From Vibrio sagamiensis NBRC 104589 (GTDB taxonomy: Bacteria > Pseudomonadota > Gammaproteobacteria > Enterobacterales > Vibrionaceae): a DNA stretch of 53,250 nt. A program made the position numbers and the translations under genes. Positions within the stretch are counted from its first letter, which is position 1; the number at the start of each line of letters is the position of its first letter. Where the stretch lies: the NCBI RefSeq assembly GCF_007990935.1, contig NZ_BJXJ01000029.1:1-53250 (forward strand), in the 5' to 3' direction. Under the pieces are notes generated by a model. The model had not been told where the DNA came from. It did not search any database and saw nothing but the letters and a program-made list of their open reading frames with translations. This document shows positions 45,653 through 53,250 of this stretch, piece after piece.

Positions 45653-45707
45653 CTAGCCTTTATTGTTTAATTTCTGCCTTTTATCTCGCGATTATTAACC
45701 CATCTAT

Positions 45708-45815
45708 TTATTGAGAAAGAAACTCGTATAACCTGGTAGCATATCATCAAGTTGTCCAAATAATTTATAGCCTTGTTTCTTATAAAATTCATTTAGGCCA
45801 AATTTAGCATTTCAA
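45708..45815 (-). pseudogene. C-terminal scrap of a GNAT acetyltransferase
   Basis: Minus-strand translation of this stretch gives 'FYKKQGYKLFGQLDDMLPGY' then 'TSFFLNK' and a stop. This is the usual C-terminal end of GNAT-family N-acetyltransferases ('FY.K.GFE.FG.L.DYP.GH...FL.K'). Everything upstream (acetyl-CoA site) is missing or out of frame. The surrounding 45660-46100 region has no other gene. Confidence 0.65.
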
Positions 45816-46102
45816 ACTCTTCATCGCTTGGCTTAGCCACTTATGTAATTTTCAATACAACATATCCCTATATCGAATTTACCGCAATATAAACAAGATT
45901 TTAAAGGCAAAACTTAGGTAATTAAGCACACAAAAAGACCATCTAGCCTACCCTATTAGAAAAATCGCAACTGAGGGCACAAGCAAGCTCCATCTTCCTC
46001 AATAAACTTTTCAATACCTTGAGAATTTACGTGTAAAATGAGATGCTCAGATTGGTATCTCAGAAAGATATTCAATTTTTTTAACAATCTCAAAAATTAA
46101 CA

Positions 46103-46636
46103 CTAGCTGGATTTTCTAATAGCTTGAAATTTTCGAGGCTTCATTCTATGGGATGTATCTAACCTAGAGTCCTTTATTTCTCCCCAAATCATATGATCAG
46201 TAATTCTATAAATCATAACACTATTATTTTCGCTGGTCCCTTGGAGAATGCCATTTTTTAAAGAAAGACTAATCGGTGAGCTGAATTGACCATTTAAGAA
46301 TAAGTAAACTCTATTCTCGTATGAATTAAAAGTGATATAGTAAATATTATTATTATTATATTCATGATCTTTTAATATCCAACTTGTATTATGCACACGT
46401 TCTAAAAATGATGAATCTATCGGCTTTTGATATTCAACAATATTGAGATCATTCTGATTTGATAGATAAATAATCTCCTTTACTCCATCATTATCTAAAT
46501 CACCAAGCTCAAATGATTTCACTCCATAATAAGAACTAGAACCTTTAACGATTGTGATTGGTTCCAATGGATTTCTTGAAGATGCATGGCTTGAAAGAGA
46601 GAAAAGGAAAAGTGTAACAAATATAATGTTTTTCAT
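46103..46636 (-). CDS. Exported calcium-loop (FG-GAP-like) protein, downstream copy
   Basis: The start is set at 46636 (MKNIIFVTLFLFSLSSHASS, signal peptide), with GAGG upstream. The 177-residue product has a D-x-D-x-D-G loop, 'FELGDLDNDGVKEIIYL', as in FG-GAP/VCBS or EF-hand-like calcium loops. Next comes a region with 'SWILKDHEYNNNN', 'LFLNGQFSSPISLSLKNG' and 'HMIWGEIKDS', each with a counterpart in the gene upstream. The two are therefore tandem paralogues, 13 bases apart, in one operon. Function unknown; probably secreted or periplasmic. Confidence 0.75.
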   Translation of the reverse strand: MKNIIFVTLFLFSLSSHASSRNPLEPITIVKGSSSYYGVKSFELGDLDNDGVKEIIYLSNQNDLNIVEYQKPIDSSFLERVHNTSWILKDHEYNNNNIYYITFNSYENRVYLFLNGQFSSPISLSLKNGILQGTSENNSVMIYRITDHMIWGEIKDSRLDTSHRMKPRKFQAIRKSS

Positions 46637-46649
46637 ACATAACCTCAAA

Positions 46650-47174
46650 TTACTTCTTAATGAATGCTTTAAACGGTGTTAATTCAGCATTGCCACCATC
46701 AATGCTATAATCTGATAGCTTGCCCCAAATCATGGTAGGAGTAACACCTTCGATAATGATATATCCAACACTGGAAAGGTAAGGTGGAGAAATAGTATTA
46801 TATTGACTAATTTTTAAATCAAGTGACTTCATCCCTCCATTAAGTGAAACAGTTTTACCATCGTAGTTAAAACTTAACGTATAATTACTTCCATATTGAT
46901 GCTCTGAAAGTACCCATCTGCTATAAGCTAGAAAATTAAATGTTGTCTCATTTAATGTAGGTGAAACTTTTATATATTTTATACTGTTTTGTTCATCTTG
47001 ATAGACAATTTCATCAAGTCCATCACCATCAATATCCCCCACTTTATATGAATGAGCAGATTTTAATATTTCTGCCATATTTATAATATTACTTGAATTT
47101 GAGTAATCATAACTTGCCGAGACTGAAAGAGGAAAAAAGCAAGATATAACAATAGGTAAAAATTTTAAGTTCAT
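46650..47174 (-). CDS. Exported calcium-loop (FG-GAP-like) protein, upstream copy
   Basis: Set to start at 47174 (MNLKFLPIVISCFFPLSVSA, signal peptide), although the open frame reaches 47228. The 174-residue product has 'YKVGDIDGDGLDEIVYQDE', a canonical D-x-D-x-D-G-x-x-E calcium loop. It also has 'SRWVLSEHQYGSNYTLSF', 'VSLNGGMKSLDLKIS' and 'TMIWGKLSDYS', matching the downstream paralogue at the same spacing. No close family recognised. The ribosome site is weak. Confidence 0.72.
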   Translation of the reverse strand: MNLKFLPIVISCFFPLSVSASYDYSNSSNIINMAEILKSAHSYKVGDIDGDGLDEIVYQDEQNSIKYIKVSPTLNETTFNFLAYSRWVLSEHQYGSNYTLSFNYDGKTVSLNGGMKSLDLKISQYNTISPPYLSSVGYIIIEGVTPTMIWGKLSDYSIDGGNAELTPFKAFIKK

Positions 47175-47320
47175 TTTAAGCTCAACCTGTTGAATAAGAG
47201 TGAAAATCATATTTTCTTTACCTTGCAAGTCAATTACTGTTATATGTGTTTTTCGAATGAAATCACAGAATTAATGGAATGTTATTCTAAAAAAGACAAA
47301 CTAATGAGTATGATTCATTT

Positions 47321-47411
47321 AGGCTTTTTGCAAACAATTGAAAGTATTTCTGAGGTGCGCATCTGAGCATCTCATTCCACATGTAAATTCCAGATATACT
47401 GAAAAGTTCAT
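47321..47411. repeat. Dispersed repeat, copy 1 (IS6-type end-like)
   Basis: Shares TTTGCAAA-AATTGAA, TTTCTGAGGTGC, GAGCA-CTC, GTAAATTCCA-A-ATA and GAA-AGTTC with 53161-53250, over about 90 bases. The TTGCAAA core resembles the GGCACTGTTGCAAA ends of IS6-family elements. No transposase remains here; the rest of 47229-47626 holds no gene. Confidence 0.6.
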
Positions 47412-47626
47412 CTAGGAAGGCGGAGCTCTATTACATCCTCAGTTTCAGCTCATCGGCAACGCAATCAAAAATCAAACTAACTTTTCAAAAAAGTAAGTTA
47501 TGTAGTGAGAATTTCGCTATTGAAATCAGACTGGTCATATATCTTCACTCAGTGATGAATCATAGTTAAAGTCCAGCGGTTCATGAAGTTTTTATCACAA
47601 AGCCCAAAAAGATTAGACATCTATTA

Positions 47627-48340
47627 TTAACCTCTTACTACTGCTGTTATTTTATTTTCGATATTTCTGTATATCTCTTGCAGATCAACCGTGTTGTCAA
47701 TTGATGAAAACGTCATAATATTCACCTTCACGTCAGCTTTAGACCCATTACGGTATGGAAGAACTTCTATTGTAGAAATAACGCGAAAACCAGGTAACTC
47801 AAACGCGTATTCATCTCGATCTATTGAAGTTAATAGTCTTTTAAAGTTACTCTTCACAGTGTCAGGGCCGTATTTAGAGTCTACTGAAAAATGATGGGTA
47901 TAAAAACTATGACTTAGAAATGTGTTAATATTAAACCTTGGTACTGGGTATGGAAAGGCAACGCCATCTTGATATTTAGAGACTTTCTTGGGTTCAAAGG
48001 TCACTGACATTTTATCTGGAGAGACGATTCTATGGACCTCATATATTACTCCCGATCCTGTAATGCCATTATGAGTTCTTCTTTCAACACGTAGAATATC
48101 ACTATCATAACTCCACTCCAGCGTTTCAAACGTGTGTTCCCCTGATTGCTTATTGAAATTAGAAAATTTTATCTTATCAATATCATAATCTTGTGGCAAA
48201 AGATAAGTAACTGTAGGCTCTGACTGTAATACCATACAATCGGTCTTACCTGGGATTAACTGGACATCAAGAGCCGTGCTCGAACATCCCCCCTGTAGGC
48301 CCATTATAAATAGAATTAATAATTTTTTCCTTCTGCTCAT
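47627..48340 (-). CDS. Probable lipoprotein of unknown function
   Basis: The 237-residue product has a basic N-terminus, a short hydrophobic stretch and Cys19 in 'FIMGLQGGCSS', a non-canonical lipobox (Gln at -3). AAGGA precedes the ATG. The rest is beta-rich and polar ('HTFETLEWSYDSDILRVERR', 'FHSFYTHHFSVDS' region) with a C-terminal helix ('LQEIYRNIENKITAVV'). I recognise no family. It stands alone among insertion-sequence remains. Confidence 0.7.
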   Translation of the reverse strand: MSRRKKLLILFIMGLQGGCSSTALDVQLIPGKTDCMVLQSEPTVTYLLPQDYDIDKIKFSNFNKQSGEHTFETLEWSYDSDILRVERRTHNGITGSGVIYEVHRIVSPDKMSVTFEPKKVSKYQDGVAFPYPVPRFNINTFLSHSFYTHHFSVDSKYGPDTVKSNFKRLLTSIDRDEYAFELPGFRVISTIEVLPYRNGSKADVKVNIMTFSSIDNTVDLQEIYRNIENKITAVVRG

Positions 48341-48649
48341 ATGAACAATCCTTGTTAAAACTTAGCTCTAAATACTTTAGCTTTTACACTTAACTTTATG
48401 AAATAAATTTTAGTATCAATTTCTTCGAGTTAAAAATCCAAAGAGTATTTATATTTAGTTATTAGAATATAATTCTAATAAAGACACTCGGTCTTATATT
48501 TAGTGTAAACAAAAGATTTATAATTTCTATTAGAAATAAAACAAGGACAAGTAAAGAAAATAGCCACTTATATCACAAAAAATATGAAAAATCCTGCATA
48601 TAAATAAAAAAACAAAGCGTAGTGAAAGATGCCATATGTTGAGAATCAA

Positions 48650-48712
48650 TTTATTGCACAGATTGAAAATGTTTCTGAGGTACCCACCAGGATATCTCTT
48701 TCACTTGCTAGT
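48650..48712. repeat. Dispersed repeat, copy 2, at the end of a decayed IS6-type element
   Basis: TATTGCACAGATTGAAAATGTTTCTGAGGTACC resembles the other two copies (shown here by TTTCTGAGGT and the preceding ATTGAAA). It lies 170 bases from the transposase remnant and may be its right end. Confidence 0.5.
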
Positions 48713-48817
48713 GATCTACATATTGCCGTAAACGACCTTCGCATTTGAGCCAATCAATAGCATTACCATAAGATGCATGTTTATTGATACCTCATGCTTT
48801 GGGATAAGAGGGCCATT

Positions 48818-49015
48818 TTATAACGACGTAACTTCCTTATGCCCGATATGACTGTAGTGAATAAACCAAAGATAAATCGTGGAGTGATTAAAGAACACAC
48901 TTCGTTCGGATAACATACTGAGAGTGACATAGCTCATGGCGCTAAACCATACCAATGAGCGCGCCACAAGATAAGTTTGGGGATAATTGGCACCATTTAA
49001 TTCAGGTTTGCCCAC
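48818..49015 (-). pseudogene. IS6-family transposase N-terminal remnant
   Basis: The 65-residue frame reads 'GANYPQTYLVARSLVWFSAM' then 'SYVTLSMLSERSVFFNHSTIY' and 'LWFIHYSHI'. This parallels the start of IS6/IS26-type transposases ('...ILWAVRWYCKYGISYRELQEMLAERGVNVDHSTIYRWVQRYAP'). The HTH segment ends in 'HSTIY-W', which is diagnostic. The catalytic DDE part is absent, and many substitutions have accumulated, so this is a dead fragment. Repeat copies nearby resemble IS6 ends. Confidence 0.7.
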
Positions 49016-49203
49016 ACAACATTGCGTAGTGATGAATTATATTTAAAGCATTGATGTTTTTAAAAAATATCAAATGTCTAATACGGAGCAACACTCGATA
49101 GTGAGCATTTGCGAAATATCAACACATACCAACATCACCAAGTTGCATATTGACCCAAAAAAATTTAACCTTGCTGCCTGACAAAAATCATGGAATCATT
49201 CTC

Positions 49204-50190
49204 ATGCAACGCATATTACCACTCATAACTTTTTCTATCACAACCGCTTTCCCATCAACTTTATTTGCACAAGATTATTATGCTGTAACAAGTTGCGACC
49301 AACTGGTTAATATATACAATGAAAATAACAACCCACTGTATGTTGATATCATCAATGACCTTGATTGTACAAACACAACAACGTTAGTGGAGACACTAAC
49401 AGGCACGATTAACGGCAATGGCAATAGCATCAATAATCTAAATTTCCAAAATGAAAGAGGATATAAATTAACTAACGCAAATCTAGAAAAAATCACTTTC
49501 GAAAACACATCGATCCACAATGAATTTAGTTTTAAAAACTTACTAGACATTAATGATCATTGGCGTAATGTCACATTCACAAACCTAAAAACCACAGGTG
49601 CACCATTCGACCAATTATTTTATACCATTAGTAACAAAGAACTTACCGATGTATCAATTGACTTGTCTGGGATAAAGTTTGCTGGTGTTGAAGGCCTACT
49701 CTCTTCAAGTATAAACAGATCAACAATTTCAAATTTAAAACTACTAAACGGTTTTATAAGCCGTAAGTCTTCATCACCGCTATCTTTACTGAGTAATAGT
49801 ATGAGTGATACATCCTTAACTAACGTTAAGCTCTCAAATATGACCATTATCGGCCAACCTACTGGGAGAAGTGGGAGAACCAATATCGTTGGACAAATAA
49901 GTAACTCTGTTGTTAATAGTTTGACTCTAGAAAACATCATTTTCTCGCGTTCAGAAGAGGATGCCTTCTTTTATGATGAGTCTGATAATCAAAACTCTTA
50001 CAATAATATCTATCATAACTTATTTGATGATACAACAGATGCTAGGACTATCTCATTAGTGTTTAAACCAGAAGAGGATTTATCAGAGCGCATAATAAAT
50101 TTCCAATCTATGAACCAACCAATACAGCCACCAGCGATGTGTACCCCTTATTTACTACGAGATAATTATTTCGGTATTAATGCAGAATAA
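49204..50190 (+). CDS. Secreted Asn/Thr-rich, beta-helix-like protein
   Basis: The start at 49204 (MQRILPLITFSITTAFPSTLFA) encodes a signal peptide. The 328-residue product has an early Cys pair ('TSCDQLVN', 'DLDCTN') and 'LTGTINGNGNSINNLNF', a motif of GLUG/parallel-beta-helix proteins. It continues with regularly spaced short strands rich in Asn, Ser and Thr ('STISNLKLLNGFIS', 'TSLTNVKLSNMTIIG', 'VNSLTLENIIF'). Such proteins are often surface adhesins or polysaccharide-active. No catalytic motif is visible. It converges with the 804-residue secreted protein. Confidence 0.72.
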   Translation: MQRILPLITFSITTAFPSTLFAQDYYAVTSCDQLVNIYNENNNPLYVDIINDLDCTNTTTLVETLTGTINGNGNSINNLNFQNERGYKLTNANLEKITFENTSIHNEFSFKNLLDINDHWRNVTFTNLKTTGAPFDQLFYTISNKELTDVSIDLSGIKFAGVEGLLSSSINRSTISNLKLLNGFISRKSSSPLSLLSNSMSDTSLTNVKLSNMTIIGQPTGRSGRTNIVGQISNSVVNSLTLENIIFSRSEEDAFFYDESDNQNSYNNIYHNLFDDTTDARTISLVFKPEEDLSERIINFQSMNQPIQPPAMCTPYLLRDNYFGINAE

Positions 50191-50393
50191 ATCTAAACAG
50201 TGATACTGAAGTGGCTAATCTAAGTAGCCACTTCAATATACTCTCTCAAACCTCATAAGCTTCTGTGAGAGTTCTTTTTCAGATTCCCTGAAAAAAGTTT
50301 ACGCCTCAAAGGTATGCTCAAACGTTGCAATACCACCACTTTGCCAGAAAAATTAAATTGAACCCAAGGTTTCTATTACTAAAAAATTAGCAG

Positions 50394-52808
50394 TTACAAT
50401 TCATCTTCAATTATGTCTAGTCTAGAACCTCTCGTTGGAAAAGCAGTGATGACATAACCATCACTACCAACCACGATAGCAACGTTGGTGAAAAGATAGT
50501 GGTAACGACCATATACAAATGTTACAGCAGCATAGTCTCTCCGTTGTCCACCCTCACCTGTTCTCGTTGTAATATAAGGATTACTATTTACACTAGTTAA
50601 GGCTGCCATAAGCATGTGTGCCAACATATCTCGGTTATGGAAGCCATGCCGAGTAAAGTCGCCTTGATGGCCCCCATCTTTGTTTGTCCATATGTGCTCC
50701 AACCCGAAGCTAGCCCTTCCTCTACGGCCATTATTAGCATCAGACAAAATAATGAAATTCCTATTATTTCCTGAAGCGACACCGTCATAAGCAACTGCCC
50801 AGGTATGTCCAGTAAGTTCATTCATACTCATACGTGAACTTACGCCACTATTATTGAAGGCCTTGAGCATATTATGAAAGTTTGAAGAATCTGAACTTCT
50901 GGTAAAGTATCGCCCCCCAGTTTGCAAAAGTGGTGGCAAGCTCACTACTGTTTCTGTCGGCTTCTTATTCGCTCTTCTTCTTATTTTTTGCACACACTGA
51001 GAGCTATCGTCATCTTTTACTTCTGGGTCGTTGTGGGCACAAGACCCCGTCAAGACATTATCATTACGCTTCTTGCCTTTCTTGGTCCGTCGTGAAACAA
51101 GTTTATCCTGCTTTACATTTGACACATTGGCAATTTGCATTGCACTATTTAATAGGTCTATTGCAACCTCGGGGTTTCCGTTGATAAAGAAGTCAAGGTG
51201 ACTATTTCCAGTATTAACTGATAATGCAGTGCTGGCTCCTTGCGCAGAAAGATTTAGATGTTCTTGAACATCATTAATAACAGTACTAAGCTGGTTTCGA
51301 GTGAGGTCGCCCATCAGATTAATTGCCTCATTCTGCTCCGTGGTGCATTCTCCTTCATTTGTATCGGTATTCACATTGTCACCACAAGCTAACACATTCA
51401 TAGCGGTGTTAAATCCATCAGGATTATCACTGTGTGGCTGAACTTCTATTACCTCATAAACCACATTATTGCTGTTACCTGTCAGTTGAGGATCATCAAC
51501 AATAAGGGGAGGTACATTAGCTGTTGGTTGGTGGCTTTTAATACCACAGACACTCGGCTCTCCCAACCATCTAGCAAATGCCCAAGCTCCAAGACTTTGT
51601 AACGACTGAATGAAATCTTCAAGGCACCTCTTTTGACGACGATGCGTGGACGGCAGTGCCAAAGGTATGGTTGTTTGTTGAGCTAAAATAAGATTGCTTA
51701 AATCACTGGCGTACCTATTTTCTTGAACTGAACTGGAAAGTACGCTTATATGTTTGCCGCTAAAGTATCGATCATTAATGGCTTCAGTACTTGTACTATA
51801 AAGAAGGTGATAAGATGACCACTGGTTTTGTGAATACTCATCAGTTCGAAAGTGGATTGGGCTACTCAGAAGTGAGTCACCCATAACGCTAATGCCAGTC
51901 TCAGGGAAATAATCAGCACGATTAATCTCCAAAGATAAGTTGGTTTTCTCAAATAGTTGTTTTTGTGCTTTATCAGAAAAAATATTCAGTGTGACCAGGA
52001 CATATCCTTCTTCAACATCTTCCTTAAGATTTAATTTAAATTCCCAATATTTCATGAGAGGATTTCCTGAGCCGGGTGTAAAGAGAAAAGAATTTAAAAG
52101 CGATGGTGTAGGGCCTAGCGCTCTCTCGCCTGTGCCGTTATATCGCATAAACAGTTCATTTCCTCTAATATCTCCTACAAGACCAACATAGCCCCAATTT
52201 CTATCTTGGTCTACGGAAATACCTGAATCTGGCGTTGAATCTTCACCAATAGCTCTTATCATGAAGCTTGAACTGCTGTCTTGATTAACTTTGATGAGAA
52301 TTCTAATTCGACTAATTAAGTTGTCGCCATACTTTACACGAGAGATTTGGTCAGTCGTTGTTGTGTGTAAAACACCATTATTCCACACTTGATTTATTGC
52401 TAGTTCATTGTAAATAATCTTTTGATATTTAGTTTCACTACTCGTATCAACAGCATAGAAACTTCCATTTTGCTTGGTACAAAGACTTTGCCCTGTTGGA
52501 ATATTTGAATTATTGTCTTCGATATTAACGATGTACTCAAAAGCATCATGAACGACATTAATACTATTGTCATAGTTAATAGATAATGTCTTTCCATTAT
52601 CTAGAAAATATCTTCCCCACATATCAATCTTATTTTGATTATAGAGCGAACCAGATAGCTTACTAGCTTCTGCTGGCTTTAGTAACCTATAGCCACTTTC
52701 ACATTGTTCACCATGAACTTCGACATGATTAGGAGTGATATCAATTATAGCCAATGAGCTGGTTGAATAAACTACAGATAGGAATAATATTATTTTGTTT
52801 TTATGCAT
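50394..52808 (-). CDS. Large secreted protein with possible BECR-fold nuclease C-terminus
   Basis: Start at 52808 (MHKNKIILFLSVVYSTSSLA, signal peptide) with GAGG eight bases away; 804 residues. About 20-340 are beta-rich; 370-620 include basic sites ('HRRQKRC', 'RRTKKGKKRN', 'KIRRRANKK') that could be cleaved. The last ~190 residues are compact: 'HTWAVAYDGVASGNNRNFII', 'FGLEHIWTNKDGGH', 'TRHGFHNRDMLAHML' and 'SDGYVITAFPTRG'. A GLEHI-type His, spaced helices and a final I-T-A-F-P strand recall barnase/EndoU/colicin E5/RelE (BECR) nucleases of polymorphic toxins. No immunity gene follows; the 200-base gap leads to a convergent gene. Confidence 0.65.
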   Translation of the reverse strand: MHKNKIILFLSVVYSTSSLAIIDITPNHVEVHGEQCESGYRLLKPAEASKLSGSLYNQNKIDMWGRYFLDNGKTLSINYDNSINVVHDAFEYIVNIEDNNSNIPTGQSLCTKQNGSFYAVDTSSETKYQKIIYNELAINQVWNNGVLHTTTTDQISRVKYGDNLISRIRILIKVNQDSSSSFMIRAIGEDSTPDSGISVDQDRNWGYVGLVGDIRGNELFMRYNGTGERALGPTPSLLNSFLFTPGSGNPLMKYWEFKLNLKEDVEEGYVLVTLNIFSDKAQKQLFEKTNLSLEINRADYFPETGISVMGDSLLSSPIHFRTDEYSQNQWSSYHLLYSTSTEAINDRYFSGKHISVLSSSVQENRYASDLSNLILAQQTTIPLALPSTHRRQKRCLEDFIQSLQSLGAWAFARWLGEPSVCGIKSHQPTANVPPLIVDDPQLTGNSNNVVYEVIEVQPHSDNPDGFNTAMNVLACGDNVNTDTNEGECTTEQNEAINLMGDLTRNQLSTVINDVQEHLNLSAQGASTALSVNTGNSHLDFFINGNPEVAIDLLNSAMQIANVSNVKQDKLVSRRTKKGKKRNDNVLTGSCAHNDPEVKDDDSSQCVQKIRRRANKKPTETVVSLPPLLQTGGRYFTRSSDSSNFHNMLKAFNNSGVSSRMSMNELTGHTWAVAYDGVASGNNRNFIILSDANNGRRGRASFGLEHIWTNKDGGHQGDFTRHGFHNRDMLAHMLMAALTSVNSNPYITTRTGEGGQRRDYAAVTFVYGRYHYLFTNVAIVVGSDGYVITAFPTRGSRLDIIEDEL

Positions 52809-53160
52809 TAAATTTACCTCATTCATTAGTAATGAAATAGAGTCAGGAGAAGAGGTTCCTAAGTGATAAAATAAATAAAAATTGATTTAAAATCATTTCG
52901 TATGTATCTAAATCATGATATTAATCTGCATCTAAAAGATTCTGTTGAAAATAAAGTGAGAGCCGTGACAGACTCTAGCTTTAATTACAATTCGTATAAT
53001 ATTTTTGGGTTCTATCGCAAACTTTAAGGCTTTAAATTAAAGATTAAGGAAATCTCATAAATGGAACTAACTTTAATATTTTCCAGAAAATTTATTCTGT
53101 TAAGGTCATTTATCAGACAGGTTACTACCACCTCAATTATAAACAAAGACCTTAACTACA

Positions 53161-53250
53161 AAGGACTTGTTGCAAAAATTGAAGAAATTTCTGAGGTGCC
53201 TATCAGAGCACCTCTTTTCATGCGTAAATTCCAAAGATATTGAAGAGTTC
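53161..53250. repeat. Dispersed repeat, copy 3, cut by the window end
   Basis: Best-preserved copy of the repeat found at 47321-47411 and 48650-48712. It starts AAGGACTTGTTGCAAAAATTG, here noted by its GTTGCAAA core that resembles IS6-family ends, and runs to the window edge, so an element may continue beyond it. The 52830-53150 region before it has no gene. Confidence 0.6.

Noticed and set aside
48818..49015. Independent 65-codon gene
   Set aside because: Its sequence follows the N-terminus of IS6-type transposases and stops before the catalytic domain, so it is a remnant.
53061..53243. 60-codon frame at the window end
   Set aside because: It runs through the dispersed repeat and has no independent support; treated as repeat sequence.
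45543..53250. Possible superintegron cassette array, because of many small unknown genes and scraps
   Set aside because: I found no attC/VCR-type repeats between the genes, and gene orientation is mixed with long gaps.

Overview
The window looks like a piece of the second chromosome of a Vibrio. Base composition is AT-rich. From memory of Vibrio cholerae chromosome II, the left half keeps its gene order: a pstSCAB phosphate transporter, a DEAD-box helicase, an Lpp-type lipoprotein, then L,D-transpeptidase, photolyase, a MerR regulator, a YbgA-type protein and the start of a deoD-type phosphorylase. An OmpU-type porin, a LonH-like protease and a pnuC gene also fit Vibrio. I cannot name the species.

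Left, mostly ancestral part (1-25.4 kb). Positions 1-2315 hold insertion-sequence debris: an IS110 N-terminal scrap and an IS66 element that has lost tnpB and the 5' part of tnpC. The pst operon follows on the minus strand, led by four PhoB half-sites; no phoU is present and the IS66 wreck starts 16 bases after pstB. Next come the helicase, lpp with a clear terminator, a secreted protein of twelve 25-residue DUF285/PARCEL repeats, and beside it the collapsed remains of a second such gene. A four-gene minus-strand operon (ybgA-like, merR, phr, ldt) starts at a long inverted repeat. Plus-strand genes follow: a truncated deoD, a zinc-ribbon transposase-like protein, and two overlapping TPR genes, one with an intact GGDEF domain and one with a degenerate copy. 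Then come an arsenate-reductase/ArsR fusion, a porin and a Lon-like protease.

Right, accessory part (25.4-53.25 kb). This part is lower in GC and rich in secreted or toxin-like genes and decayed fragments. It contains (1) a 736-residue protein ending in a CdiA-type RNase A-like toxin domain, with an overlapping immunity gene; (2) a subtilase with a large insert, preceded by a hexanucleotide microsatellite; (3) MscS, beta-lactamase-fold hydrolase, AEC-transporter and PnuC genes, which look like ordinary cargo or core genes; (4) an 1808-codon gene for a giant effector-like protein with hydrophobic helices, a protein-kinase-like domain and an HExxH metallopeptidase-like domain; (5) small secreted proteins, including two tandem calcium-loop paralogues; and (6) an 804-residue secreted protein with a possible BECR-fold nuclease C-terminus and no visible immunity gene. 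Three copies of a ~60-90 bp repeat resembling IS6-type element ends, plus scraps of asnB and a GNAT acetyltransferase, mark repeated insertion and decay.

The most interesting candidates are the giant kinase/protease protein, the RNase-toxin pair on a non-CDI carrier, and the orphan BECR-like protein. All functions are inferred by eye from motifs; no search was run.
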